A DNA stretch of 64,000 nt from Streptomyces vietnamensis (GTDB lineage: Bacteria; Actinomycetota; Actinomycetes; Streptomycetales; Streptomycetaceae): positions 1,178,001 to 1,242,000 of the forward strand of contig NZ_CP010407.1 in assembly GCF_000830005.1 (NCBI RefSeq). Reading direction: 5' to 3'. The notes below the pieces were generated by a model that ran no database searches, was not told the DNA's origin, and saw only the letters and a list, made by a program, of their open reading frames with translations. Of this stretch, positions 9,938 through 18,041 are shown piece by piece. The position numbers were made by a program, and so were the translations under genes. Position 1 is the first letter of the stretch. Every line of letters begins with the position of its first letter.

Positions 9938-11406
9938 CGCGCCACCCCCTCAGACCGGTCCGACCCGCCCACCTCGTCCGACCCGTCTGGCAGGTCTGCC
10001 CCGTCCAGCCCGGCCGCCCCGTCCAGGCTCGCCAGGCCGGCGAGGGCTTCGTCGGCGGCCCGGTATCCCGACGACACCGCGCCGTCGATGTAGCCGTTCC
10101 ACTCCGACGCGGTCTCCGTCCCCGCCCAGTGCAGCGGGCCGGTCGGTTCCCGCCAGCCGCGTTCGCCGTGGCCGCTCCATCCGCCGGGCGTCGCGTAGGC
10201 CTCGTATCCGCCCCGGGCGAAGGGGTCCCGGGTCCAGATCTTCTCCGTGTAGTCGCGCGGCCGCCCGGCCCCGGGTCCGGCCACGGAGACGAGGCTTTCC
10301 AGTACGGCGGCCCTGCGGCCGGCCTCGTCCAGGGCGGCGAAGCCGTCCAGGCGGTCGCCGTACACGAATCCGACGAGAACGCCGTGCGCACCGTCCTCCG
10401 GGGAGTTGTCGAACACGACGCCGACCGGCCCGTCGTCGTACAGGGTCGCCACGCCGGACAGCCCCTCCTCGCGCCAGAACGGGGTGTCGTAGACCGCGTG
10501 GACCTTGGCGACCCGTCCCATCGGGCTGTGCGACAGCCAGCCGTCCCGGGCGGCGGGCAGGGGCGGCGCGAAGCCCACCGCCCGTACGGCGTGCGGGGGC
10601 AGGGCCACGATCGCCCGGCGCGCCCGGAGCACGGTGGTCGAGGTGCGGACGCGGACGCCGTCGGCGTCGTACGCGATCGAGAGCGCCTGCTCGCCGAGGC
10701 GGACGCGGTCCCCGAGCAGGGCCGCGACCGCGCGGGCCGGGCCGGCCGCGCCCGTGCCGAACCGGCTGTCCTGGGCGCAGCCGCGGGTCTCCATCAGCTG
10801 TTCGAAGCCGCCGGCCGCGGCGATGTAGAAGAGCACGTGGAAGAGCGAGATCTCGTCGGGCTCCGTGCACCACAGCCCTTGGACGGCGAGGGCCAGGCGG
10901 CGCAGGGCGTCCGCGTCGTCGGTCTCGGAGCGGAAGAAGGACTGCGCCGTCCGGGCGTCCCATTCCTCGAAACGGGCCGTGCGCCACGGTCGGCCGGTGT
11001 CCACGGTGCGGGCCAGCTCGTCGAGGAGCCCGGTGATCCGGACGTACTCGGTGATGCCGGGCCCGTCGGCGGGCGCGGCGCCGGTGTAGGGGACCCTCGT
11101 GCCGTCGTGCCAGACCTCGATGTGGCTGCCCTTCTCCCAGGTCGGGAAGGTGGGACAGCCGAAGCGTGCCGCGAGTCCGACGAGGTGGGTCTGGGTGGGG
11201 CCGACCCATTGGCCGCCGTGGTCGATGGGCCCGCCGTCCGGTCGGAGCTCGGTCAGGACCCGCCCGCCGACCCGGTCGGCGGCCTCGACCAGGGTGAAGT
11301 CGACGGCGTGGTCGTGGAGTCGGAGTGCCGCGGCCAGCCCGGCGTACCCTCCGCCCACGACGACAACATCGGATTCGATCAGACGCGTTCCGCTCTGTCT
11401 CTCCAT
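9934..11406 (-). CDS. Flavin monoamine oxidase family protein
   Basis: The 490-residue protein starts with a dinucleotide-binding motif (VVVGGGYAGLAAA) and the ADRVGGR motif, followed by GGQWVGPTQ, all typical of flavin amine oxidases. The C-terminal flavin-contact region includes HWAGTETAS. It would oxidise a primary or secondary amine to an imine or aldehyde plus ammonia and hydrogen peroxide. The ATG at 11406 is preferred to a GTG 78 bp upstream because family proteins begin right before the Rossmann fold. The 3' end overlaps the XRE-TetR gene. The permease and TetR gene upstream suggest uptake and oxidation of an external amine. Confidence 0.87.
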   Translation of the reverse strand: MERQSGTRLIESDVVVVGGGYAGLAAALRLHDHAVDFTLVEAADRVGGRVLTELRPDGGPIDHGGQWVGPTQTHLVGLAARFGCPTFPTWEKGSHIEVWHDGTRVPYTGAAPADGPGITEYVRITGLLDELARTVDTGRPWRTARFEEWDARTAQSFFRSETDDADALRRLALAVQGLWCTEPDEISLFHVLFYIAAAGGFEQLMETRGCAQDSRFGTGAAGPARAVAALLGDRVRLGEQALSIAYDADGVRVRTSTTVLRARRAIVALPPHAVRAVGFAPPLPAARDGWLSHSPMGRVAKVHAVYDTPFWREEGLSGVATLYDDGPVGVVFDNSPEDGAHGVLVGFVYGDRLDGFAALDEAGRRAAVLESLVSVAGPGAGRPRDYTEKIWTRDPFARGGYEAYATPGGWSGHGERGWREPTGPLHWAGTETASEWNGYIDGAVSSGYRAADEALAGLASLDGAAGLDGADLPDGSDEVGGSDRSEGVAR

Positions 11407-11429
11407 GGCCCGAGAGGATGCGGCAACAC

Positions 11430-11443
11430 TGACGGGGGCGTCA
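11430..11443. promoter_or_regulatory. TGACG-N4-CGTCA dyad upstream of the amine oxidase
   Basis: A perfect 5-bp dyad lies 24 bp upstream of the amine oxidase start, in a 100-bp gap after the TetR gene. It partly resembles the operators at 12185 and 20892. It may be an internal operator for one of the two regulators. Confidence 0.3.
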
Positions 11444-11506
11444 ATGGTTGCGGCAGACGGATGGCGAGACGGGTCGCGGCGCACGTCCGGCGCGGGCGGG
11501 GCGGTC

Positions 11507-12127
11507 CTATCGACGGGCCGTCAGCGTCTCGCGGTCGATGCCCAGTTCGGTCACGAGCGCGTCGTCCACCCACTCCAGCATCGTGGCGCGGCTGAGCGGT
11601 CCCTTGTACGAGGTCATCTGCACGGCCAGTCCGTCGAGCAGCGCGGTCAGGCGCCAGGCCACGTCCTCGGGGCGGTCGCAGACGAACTCGCCGGCTGCCA
11701 CGCCCTGTGCGACGACGTCGGCGATCGCGGCCTTCCACTGCTGGTCGAGGTCGTGGGCGACCTTCCTGAGGGCGGGTTCGCGCAGCGCGGCCGCCCAGCC
11801 CTCGATCCACAGCCGCCAGCCCTTGGCCTGCCCGGTCGGCGCGTACCAGCGCACGGCCGCGCGCAGCCGGAGCGCGGCGCTGGTACGGGGTTTGTCCAGG
11901 AGTCTGCGCAGGTGGGCGAGGTCTCCCTCGGCGGCGTGGGCGAAGGCCTCGGCGACGAGCAGTTCCTTGGTGGAGAAGTGGTAGAGCACCAGGGAGCTGC
12001 TGACTCCGAGCGCCGAGGCGACGTCCGCGATGCGCACGCCGCTGACGCCGCGGGCTTCGATCTGCTCGACGGCGATGCGCAGGATCTCCGCGCGTCGCTC
12101 TTCCACGCTCAACCGGACTCTGGCCAC
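11507..12127 (-). CDS. TetR-family regulator of the amine/acyl-CoA catabolic genes
   Basis: The 206-residue protein has a TetR helix-turn-helix at about 10-56 (IADVASALGVSSSLVLYHF) and a BetI-like ligand domain. It is divergent from the permease gene, and a 7-bp-arm palindrome lies between them. The same sequence recurs in front of the five-gene operon at 20862, so this protein is the likely binder of both. A TAGGGT -10 box (12134-12139, minus strand) sits 7 bases from the GTG start, which points to a leaderless message. Confidence 0.88.
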   Translation of the reverse strand: MARVRLSVEERRAEILRIAVEQIEARGVSGVRIADVASALGVSSSLVLYHFSTKELLVAEAFAHAAEGDLAHLRRLLDKPRTSAALRLRAAVRWYAPTGQAKGWRLWIEGWAAALREPALRKVAHDLDQQWKAAIADVVAQGVAAGEFVCDRPEDVAWRLTALLDGLAVQMTSYKGPLSRATMLEWVDDALVTELGIDRETLTARR

Positions 12128-12147
12128 GGCTTTACCCTACACAGCTC

Positions 12148-12177
12148 TTGACAGTGCAGTGTGGCCGGGCTCACAGT
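12148..12177 (+). promoter_or_regulatory. Promoter of the permease gene
   Basis: A consensus -35 TTGACA (12148-12153) is 18 bp from a weak -10 CACAGT (12172-12177). Transcription would start near 12184, directly at the operator that follows. Confidence 0.4.
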
Positions 12178-12184
12178 GCTGGCT

Positions 12185-12205
12185 ACTGACTGGCCGTTCA
12201 GTCAG
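12185..12205. promoter_or_regulatory. TetR operator 1 (CTGACTG-N6-CAGTCAG)
   Basis: A perfect inverted repeat with 7-bp arms (12186-12192 and 12199-12205) lies between the divergent TetR and permease genes. A near copy is at 20892-20911. Both fit ACTGACTGRCSGTTCAGT. Its place just after the likely start site suits repression of the permease. Confidence 0.65.
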
Positions 12206-12260
12206 ATGATGTGCCGCTCCGTACGTGACCCTCCCCCGTGCCGCCGTAGGAGTCCGCCCC

Positions 12261-13820
12261 GTGACCCAAATACCCGTCACCGCCAGCAGGGCCGAAGAGC
12301 CCGCACCCGAGACCCCCGACCTCTCCGAGGGCTGGGGCGAACAGCGCGGCCGGCTCCGCAAGGAGCTGCGCCGTTTCGACGTCCTGCTGTTCCTCATATG
12401 CACCCTCGTCGGACTCGACACGATCGGGTCGGTCGCGGCGCAGGGCCCGCAGGGGCTGACCTGGATGGCCGTCCTCGCGCTGCTCTTCTTCCTCCCCTAC
12501 GGACTCCTCGTCGCCGAACTCGGCTCCGCCTTCCCCGTCCAGGGCGGCCCGTACGTCTGGACCCGGCTCGCCTTCGGCCGGCTCACCGCGGGCCTCAACC
12601 AGATCCTCTACTGGATCTCCAACCCGGTGTGGGTGGGCGGCAGTCTGTGCATCATCGCCCTCACCACCTGGGAGGAGTTCTTCACGCCGCTGCCCGGTCT
12701 GTGGAAGTACGCCGCCGGTCTCGTCTTCATCTGGGGCGGTGCGCTCGCCGTCGTCCAGTCCGTCCGGGTCGGCAAGTGGGTGCCGATCGCGGGTGCCGTC
12801 GCGCGGATCGTGCTCCTTGGCTTCTTCCTCGTCTCGGTGGTCGTGTTCGCCGTGCGGAACGGCGTGCACGCCCTGCCCGTCAGCGAGTTCTCACCGACCT
12901 ACGCCGGCTTCGTGGCGCTCGTCCCCGTCCTGATCTTCAACTACGTCGGCTTCGAACTGCCCAGCTCCGCGGCCGAGGAGATGCGCAACCCGCGCCGTGA
13001 CATCCCGCTCTCCATCCTCCGCTCCGGCATCGCCTCGCTCCTGCTCTACGGCGGGCCCATCCTCGGCATCATGTTCGTCCTGCCCAGCGAGCGGATCGGC
13101 AGCCTCGGCGGCTTCATCGACGCCTGCAAGGCCGTCTTCACGGTCTACGGCGGCTCCATCGCCACCGACGGCACGGTCACCCTCACCGGTGCGGGCGCGG
13201 TCTTCGGCGGCATCGCCGCCGCGGGACTCATCGTCGGCCTGCTGACCTCCGGCGTCACCTGGGCGATGGGCGCGCACCGTGGCCAGGCCGTCGCCTGCGC
13301 CGACGGCGCCGGTCCGGCCTGGCTCGGCACGATCTCCGAGAAGCACGGCACCCCGGTGCGGGTGAACCTGCTCTCGGCGGCCCTCGCGTCGATCCTCCTC
13401 GTGGCCGCCCTCAACCTCACCGAGGGCGACGGCGAGAAGTACTTCGCGGCGGGCCTGGGCCTGACGATCTGCACGACCTTCATCTCGTACGTCATCACCT
13501 TCCCGAGCCTGCTGGTGCTGCGCCGCAAGTACCCCGACACGCCGCGCCCGTACGCCGTCCCGGGCGGCCGCCTCGGCGTCTGGACGGTCACCGCGCTCGC
13601 GACCGGCCTGGTCGCCTTCACGGTGGTCGTACTGATCTGGCCGGGCTTCGGCGTCGGCTGGTTCGGCACGGAGGGCTCCTCGGCGGACTCCCTGCCCGAG
13701 GCCTTCGCCGGCCAGCGCCTCGCGTACACGCTGAGCCAGGTCGTGCCGCTGCTGATCATCGCGGTCGTCGGCCTCCTCTTCTACGCGGCGGGCGCGAAGA
13801 CCCGCCGTACGAAGAGCTGA
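12261..13820 (+). CDS. APC-superfamily amino acid/amine permease
   Basis: The 519-residue protein has about 12 hydrophobic segments and APC hallmarks near the first helices, including FPVQGGPYVW and a helix-breaking SNPVW segment. It imports amino acids or polyamine-like compounds using an ion gradient. The GTG at 12261 is chosen over the GTG at 12225 because AGGAG lies at 12248-12252. It sits divergent to its likely TetR repressor and near an amine oxidase, which suggests that it brings in the oxidase substrate. The gene ends at a bidirectional terminator. Confidence 0.87.
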   Translation: MTQIPVTASRAEEPAPETPDLSEGWGEQRGRLRKELRRFDVLLFLICTLVGLDTIGSVAAQGPQGLTWMAVLALLFFLPYGLLVAELGSAFPVQGGPYVWTRLAFGRLTAGLNQILYWISNPVWVGGSLCIIALTTWEEFFTPLPGLWKYAAGLVFIWGGALAVVQSVRVGKWVPIAGAVARIVLLGFFLVSVVVFAVRNGVHALPVSEFSPTYAGFVALVPVLIFNYVGFELPSSAAEEMRNPRRDIPLSILRSGIASLLLYGGPILGIMFVLPSERIGSLGGFIDACKAVFTVYGGSIATDGTVTLTGAGAVFGGIAAAGLIVGLLTSGVTWAMGAHRGQAVACADGAGPAWLGTISEKHGTPVRVNLLSAALASILLVAALNLTEGDGEKYFAAGLGLTICTTFISYVITFPSLLVLRRKYPDTPRPYAVPGGRLGVWTVTALATGLVAFTVVVLIWPGFGVGWFGTEGSSADSLPEAFAGQRLAYTLSQVVPLLIIAVVGLLFYAAGAKTRRTKS

Positions 13821-13838
13821 GCTCCGGACCGTACGCGA

Positions 13839-13866
13839 CGAGGGGCGGCCGCCGGGCCGCCCCTCG
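13839..13866. terminator. Bidirectional intrinsic terminator-like hairpin
   Basis: A perfect 12-bp GC stem (13839-13850 / 13855-13866) with loop GCCG lies between two convergent genes, the permease and the SDR. There is no U-tract, as is common in Streptomyces. Confidence 0.7.
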
Positions 13867-13888
13867 CCGTTGTGTGCGGTCCGTTCCG

Positions 13889-14674
13889 CTACCCGGCCGA
13901 CCGCCCGTACACCTGCTTGCCCAGCCACTGGCCGCCGTCCACCGTCAGGCACTCGCCGGTCAGGTACGAGGCCCCGTCGCCCAGGAGGAACAGCGACGCG
14001 TCCGCGATCTCGGCGGGGTCGGCGAAGCGGCCGGCCGGGACCGTGGCCAGCACCTCCTCGCGGGCCTCGTCGGTGGCCCACAGGGCCGCGCCGGCGCCCT
14101 CCGTCTCCGTCGGGCCGGGGGCGATGCAGTTCAGGCGGATGCCCAGCGGGGCGAGTTCCACCGCCAGGGTCCGCGTCATGGCCAGGACGCCGGCCTTCGC
14201 GGCGGCCGAGTGGACGGTGCCCGGGTGGCCGTGCCAGGCGTACGTGGCGATCACGGAGAGGACCGAGCCGCCGGTGCCCTGCTCGCGCAGCCTGCGGGCG
14301 ACGGCACGGGTGCAGTAGTACGAGCCGTTGAGGACGATGTCGACGACGGCGCGCCAGCCGCCCGGGGACAGGTCGATGCCGGGGACGACGAAGTTTCCGG
14401 CGGCGTTGTTGACCAGCCCGTCAAGCCTGCCGAACCGCTCGACCGCCGCGGCCACCAGCGCGTCCACCGCCTCCGGGTCCCGGACGTCCGTCGGCACCGC
14501 GAGGGCCTCCCCGCCGGCCTTCTCGATCAGGGCGACCGTCTCGTCGAGGCGCTCCGGGGTGCGGCCGGCGACGGCGACCCGGGCGCCCGCCCCCGTCAGG
14601 GCGAGCGCGATGGCGCGGCCGATGCCGCTGCCGCCGCCCGTCACGATGTACGTCCGTCCGTCGAAACGGGTCAT
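13889..14674 (-). CDS. SDR-family enzyme, 2,4-dienoyl-CoA-reductase-like
   Basis: The 261-residue protein has the SDR cofactor motif TGGGSGIG and NNAAGNF. At the usual Tyr-x3-Lys site it reads V-H-S-A-A-A-K, so the catalytic Tyr is replaced by His. Peroxisomal-type 2,4-dienoyl-CoA reductases have the same local pattern (NxAAGNF and VHAGSAK), so this is probably an NADPH-dependent dienoyl/enoyl-CoA reductase rather than an alcohol dehydrogenase. It is the last gene of a five-gene operon, and its ATG overlaps the stop of the acyl-CoA ligase gene. Confidence 0.8.
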   Translation of the reverse strand: MTRFDGRTYIVTGGGSGIGRAIALALTGAGARVAVAGRTPERLDETVALIEKAGGEALAVPTDVRDPEAVDALVAAAVERFGRLDGLVNNAAGNFVVPGIDLSPGGWRAVVDIVLNGSYYCTRAVARRLREQGTGGSVLSVIATYAWHGHPGTVHSAAAKAGVLAMTRTLAVELAPLGIRLNCIAPGPTETEGAGAALWATDEAREEVLATVPAGRFADPAEIADASLFLLGDGASYLTGECLTVDGGQWLGKQVYGRSAG

Positions 14675-16839
14675 GTCAGCACTCCATGGGCGTCGAGGGC
14701 GACCGCGCCGCCCGGGTGGACGAGCAGCGGATTGACTTCGAGCTCGATGAGCTCGGGGTGCTCGGACGCGGCCCGCGCCAGTGCGCACAGGGCGTCCGCG
14801 GCGGCGTCCAGGTCGACGGCGGGCGCGCCCCGCCAGCCGGTGAGCAGCGGTGCGTGCCGCAGGGAGAGCAGCAGCTCGCGGGCCCGTACCGGGGTGAGCG
14901 GGGCGAGGGCGAGCGCGGTGTCGGCGAGCAGTTCGGCGGTGACCCCGCCGAGGCCGACCATGGCGACGGGCCCGAACGCCGGGTCGTAGCGCACTCCGGC
15001 GATGAGCTCGACGGAGTGCGGGTGGACGGCCATCTCCTCGACCGCGTACCGGGCGGCGCCGGTGGTGTCACGCATCCGGGCGAAGGCGGCGCGCAGTGCG
15101 GTCTCGTCGACGATGCCGAGGGCCACCCCGCCCGCCTCGGTCTTGTGGGCCAGGCCCATCGCCTTGAGGGCGAGCGGGTATCCGGTGCGGCGGGCGGCGT
15201 CGGCCGCCTCGTCGGCCGTGGTGACGAACTCGGCGGTGGGGAAGTCGAGTCCATGGGACCGGAGCAGGGCCCGGACGCTCTCGTACCCCCCGTCCGCGAC
15301 GGGGCGGGACGGGGGCGGCACCCGCCCCGGCGGCGCGTACGGTGTCGCGCGTTCGAGCCGGGCCGCATGGGCCAGGGCGGTCGCGGCCTGCTCGATGCGC
15401 TCGTAGACGGGTACGCCGTGTTCGCGCAGCACGGTCAGGGCCGGGGTGTCGCGGGCCATGGTGTGGACGACGAGCAGCCGCCCGGCCTTCCGCGCGGCCT
15501 CCCCCAACTCCTCGGCGACCTCGCACTCCTCGCGGGTCTGCTCGGGGTTGGCGGTGGCGTAGTCGCCGAAGTAGCCGGTGAGGACCGTGGCGTCGGTGTC
15601 CCCGCCGTCGAGCAGCGCCCGGGTGATCCGGGCGTAGTTGCGGAGGTCCGCCTCTCCCGCGCCCGCGAGGTCGACGGGGTTGCCGCAGCCGCCCCGGCCG
15701 GGGAGGTGTGCGGCGACGGCGGCCCGGGTGGCCTCGTCGAGAACGGGGACGTGGAGCCCCCGGGCGGTCAGCGCGTCGGCGGCGAGCGCGCCCTGGCCTC
15801 CGCTGTCGCCGACGACGGCGATGCGCGGCGCTTCGGGGGACGCGGGGGTTTCGTCGGACGCGAAGGCGTCGGCGTCCGCGTCGGCGGCGGCCTCGGGCAC
15901 GGCCCGGCCCCGCCCGAGGCACGACCCCTGCCCCTGCCCTTGAATCCGTCCCTGTGCCCGCCGCTGCCCCTGACCGTGCCGTGCCGCCGTCAACAGCACG
16001 GCCGTGTCGACCAGTTCGCCCGCCGACTCCAGCAGGATCGCGCCCGTGTCGCGGCAGACCGCGTCCACCACCGCCCGGGCGCTCACCAGCGCGCCCGTGT
16101 GGGAGGCCGCCGCGCGGCCGGAGGCCTCGCTGCGGCCGAGCGTGAGGAGCAGGACGGGCTTGCCGGCCGCGTGGGCGGCGGCCAGGGTGCGGGCCAGGCG
16201 CCGTCCGTCCCGGAAGTCCTCCACGTACGCGGCGACGACGCGCGTCGCGTCGTGGGCGATCAGCGCGTCGAGGGCGTCCGCCGCATCGATGTCGCGCTGG
16301 TTGCCGAGCGAGACGAACCGGGAGAACCCCTGTCCGGCCCGGGCCAGGAGTCTGCCGATCTCAAGCGCGAGGTTGCCGCTCTGCGACACGAGCCCGACCG
16401 CCCCCGCCGGGAAGTCGCCCCAGCTCAGGCGCAGTTCGGTGGTGGTGTCGACGACGCCCATGCAGTTGGGGCCGAGCAGCCGCCCGCCGTGCGAGGTGAC
16501 GAGCGAGGCGAGTTCCCGTTCCTCCTCGGGACCGGACCCGCCGGACGTGATCACGGTGAAGCACCGCGCGCCCGCCGCGAGCCCCTCGACGACCACGGGC
16601 CGCACCTGCTGCGGCGGCACCGCGACGACGATCTGCTCGGGGACGGTCGCCAGGGACCCGAGGTCCGGCAGGAAGGGGACGCCGTCGAGGTGGCCGCCCC
16701 GCTGGTTGACGAGGTGGACGCTGCGCCGGGAGCGTCCGGCGAGGGCGCCGGCGGCCAGCCAGTAACCCCACTTGGCGGGGTTGGCGGAGGCCCCGACGAC
16801 GGCGACGGAACGCGGATCGAAGAGGGCGTCCAGGCTCAT
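14671..16839 (-). CDS. ADP-forming acyl-CoA synthetase-like protein
   Basis: The 722-residue protein has a CoA-binding Rossmann domain at the N-terminus (DPRSVAVVGASANPAKWG), two succinyl-CoA-ligase-like domains in the middle and a C-terminal ATP-grasp-like domain (LKAMGLAHKTEAGGV). This is the one-chain layout of ADP-forming acetyl/acyl-CoA synthetases. A Gln/Arg/Gly then Ala/Asp-rich insert at about 368-402 separates the middle domains and looks like a flexible linker. The ATG at 16839 overlaps the preceding stop. It would activate or release a short-chain acid. No GNAT domain is visible, unlike Pat acetyltransferases. Confidence 0.83.
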   Translation of the reverse strand: MSLDALFDPRSVAVVGASANPAKWGYWLAAGALAGRSRRSVHLVNQRGGHLDGVPFLPDLGSLATVPEQIVVAVPPQQVRPVVVEGLAAGARCFTVITSGGSGPEEERELASLVTSHGGRLLGPNCMGVVDTTTELRLSWGDFPAGAVGLVSQSGNLALEIGRLLARAGQGFSRFVSLGNQRDIDAADALDALIAHDATRVVAAYVEDFRDGRRLARTLAAAHAAGKPVLLLTLGRSEASGRAAASHTGALVSARAVVDAVCRDTGAILLESAGELVDTAVLLTAARHGQGQRRAQGRIQGQGQGSCLGRGRAVPEAAADADADAFASDETPASPEAPRIAVVGDSGGQGALAADALTARGLHVPVLDEATRAAVAAHLPGRGGCGNPVDLAGAGEADLRNYARITRALLDGGDTDATVLTGYFGDYATANPEQTREECEVAEELGEAARKAGRLLVVHTMARDTPALTVLREHGVPVYERIEQAATALAHAARLERATPYAPPGRVPPPSRPVADGGYESVRALLRSHGLDFPTAEFVTTADEAADAARRTGYPLALKAMGLAHKTEAGGVALGIVDETALRAAFARMRDTTGAARYAVEEMAVHPHSVELIAGVRYDPAFGPVAMVGLGGVTAELLADTALALAPLTPVRARELLLSLRHAPLLTGWRGAPAVDLDAAADALCALARAASEHPELIELEVNPLLVHPGGAVALDAHGVLT

Positions 16840-18041
16840 GCGTACCAGCCGAAGCGTTCGGCGATCACCGGCAGCCGGTCCGCGACGACGCCGTGCGCCG
16901 CCGCGCGCGGGGTGGTCCCGTCGCGCTCGGCCCGGGCCAGGACCTGCTCGACCAGCGCGCGCATGGAGCTCCGGATGTGGGCGAACGCCTCGTCCGGGTC
17001 CGCGCCGATGTCGCCGAAGAGGGTCCACCACCACCAGGCGTTGGTGGCCGAGTTGACGACCACGTCCGGCAGGACGGTGATGCCGCGCGCGGCCAGCAGT
17101 TCCTCGGCCTCCGGCAGGACCGGCATGTTGGCCGCCTCGACGATCCAGCGGGCCGTGATGCCGGCCTGGTTGCCGGCGTCGACCGCGTACGAGACGGCGG
17201 CCGGGACGAGCACGTCGACGTCGGCGGAGAGCCAGGCGTCGCCGGGCAGTTCGGCGTCGTCCGCGCGCAGGGCGGCGCGGTCCACGGTCCCGTGCGCGTC
17301 CCGGGCGGCAAGGAGTGCTTCCACGTCCAGGCCGTCCGGGTGGACGATCGTCCCCTTGACGTCGGCCACGGCGACGATCTTCAGCCCGGCCCGGGCCAGG
17401 AAGCGGGCGGTCGCCCCGCCCATCGTCCCGAAGCCCTGCACCGACACCCGCGTCCCCGCGCGGGGGACACCGGCCCTGTCCAGTGCGGTCAGGACCGATT
17501 CGGCGACCCCGCAGCCGCCCGCCAGCTCGTCGAGCCCGATGCCGTCCACGTCCACGGCGAACGCGTCCGCGAGCCGGCGCCGGGCCGCGGCCTCGTCGTC
17601 GAGCAGCGGGTACACGGCCTGGATCGAGGAGACCAGACCGGCCTCGGCGGCCGCGCGGTCGACGAGGTCCTGGGTGAGGCCGAGGTCCTCGCCGGTGGTC
17701 CAGAAGTGCTCGATGTGCGGCCGCATCGCGCGGAGGTAGCGGACCAGCACCCCGTACGCCTCGGGGTCGCGCGGGTCGCAGTCGATGCCGCCCTTGGCGC
17801 CGCCGAGCGGGATGTAGCGGCCCTCGGGGTTGTAGTGCAGGGCCTCCTTCATGGTCATGCCGCGGGCCAGTCCTGCGACCTCGTCGAGGGTGCAGCCCTC
17901 GCGCATCCGCAGCCCGCCGCTGGAGACGCCGCGCACGAGCCGGTCGATCACCAGGTGGCCCCGGCGGCCGGTCACGTGGTCCGTCCAGGTGAGGGAGATG
18001 AGAGGGGTGTGCGTGAGGGCGGTCGCGGTCTCGGGCGTCAT
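16836..18041 (-). CDS. Glu/Leu/Phe/Val dehydrogenase family protein
   Basis: The 401-residue protein has the dimerisation domain with SSGGLRMREG and the catalytic GGAKGGI (Lys83), then the NAD-binding domain (VQGFGTMGGATARFLA). It would oxidatively deaminate an amino acid to a 2-oxo acid, or the reverse. GAGGAG precedes the ATG, which overlaps the stop of the ThDP enzyme gene. Next to a 2-oxo-acid decarboxylase-like enzyme, the pair suggests amino acid to 2-oxo acid to aldehyde. Substrate specificity cannot be read here. Confidence 0.85.
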   Translation of the reverse strand: MTPETATALTHTPLISLTWTDHVTGRRGHLVIDRLVRGVSSGGLRMREGCTLDEVAGLARGMTMKEALHYNPEGRYIPLGGAKGGIDCDPRDPEAYGVLVRYLRAMRPHIEHFWTTGEDLGLTQDLVDRAAAEAGLVSSIQAVYPLLDDEAAARRRLADAFAVDVDGIGLDELAGGCGVAESVLTALDRAGVPRAGTRVSVQGFGTMGGATARFLARAGLKIVAVADVKGTIVHPDGLDVEALLAARDAHGTVDRAALRADDAELPGDAWLSADVDVLVPAAVSYAVDAGNQAGITARWIVEAANMPVLPEAEELLAARGITVLPDVVVNSATNAWWWWTLFGDIGADPDEAFAHIRSSMRALVEQVLARAERDGTTPRAAAHGVVADRLPVIAERFGWYA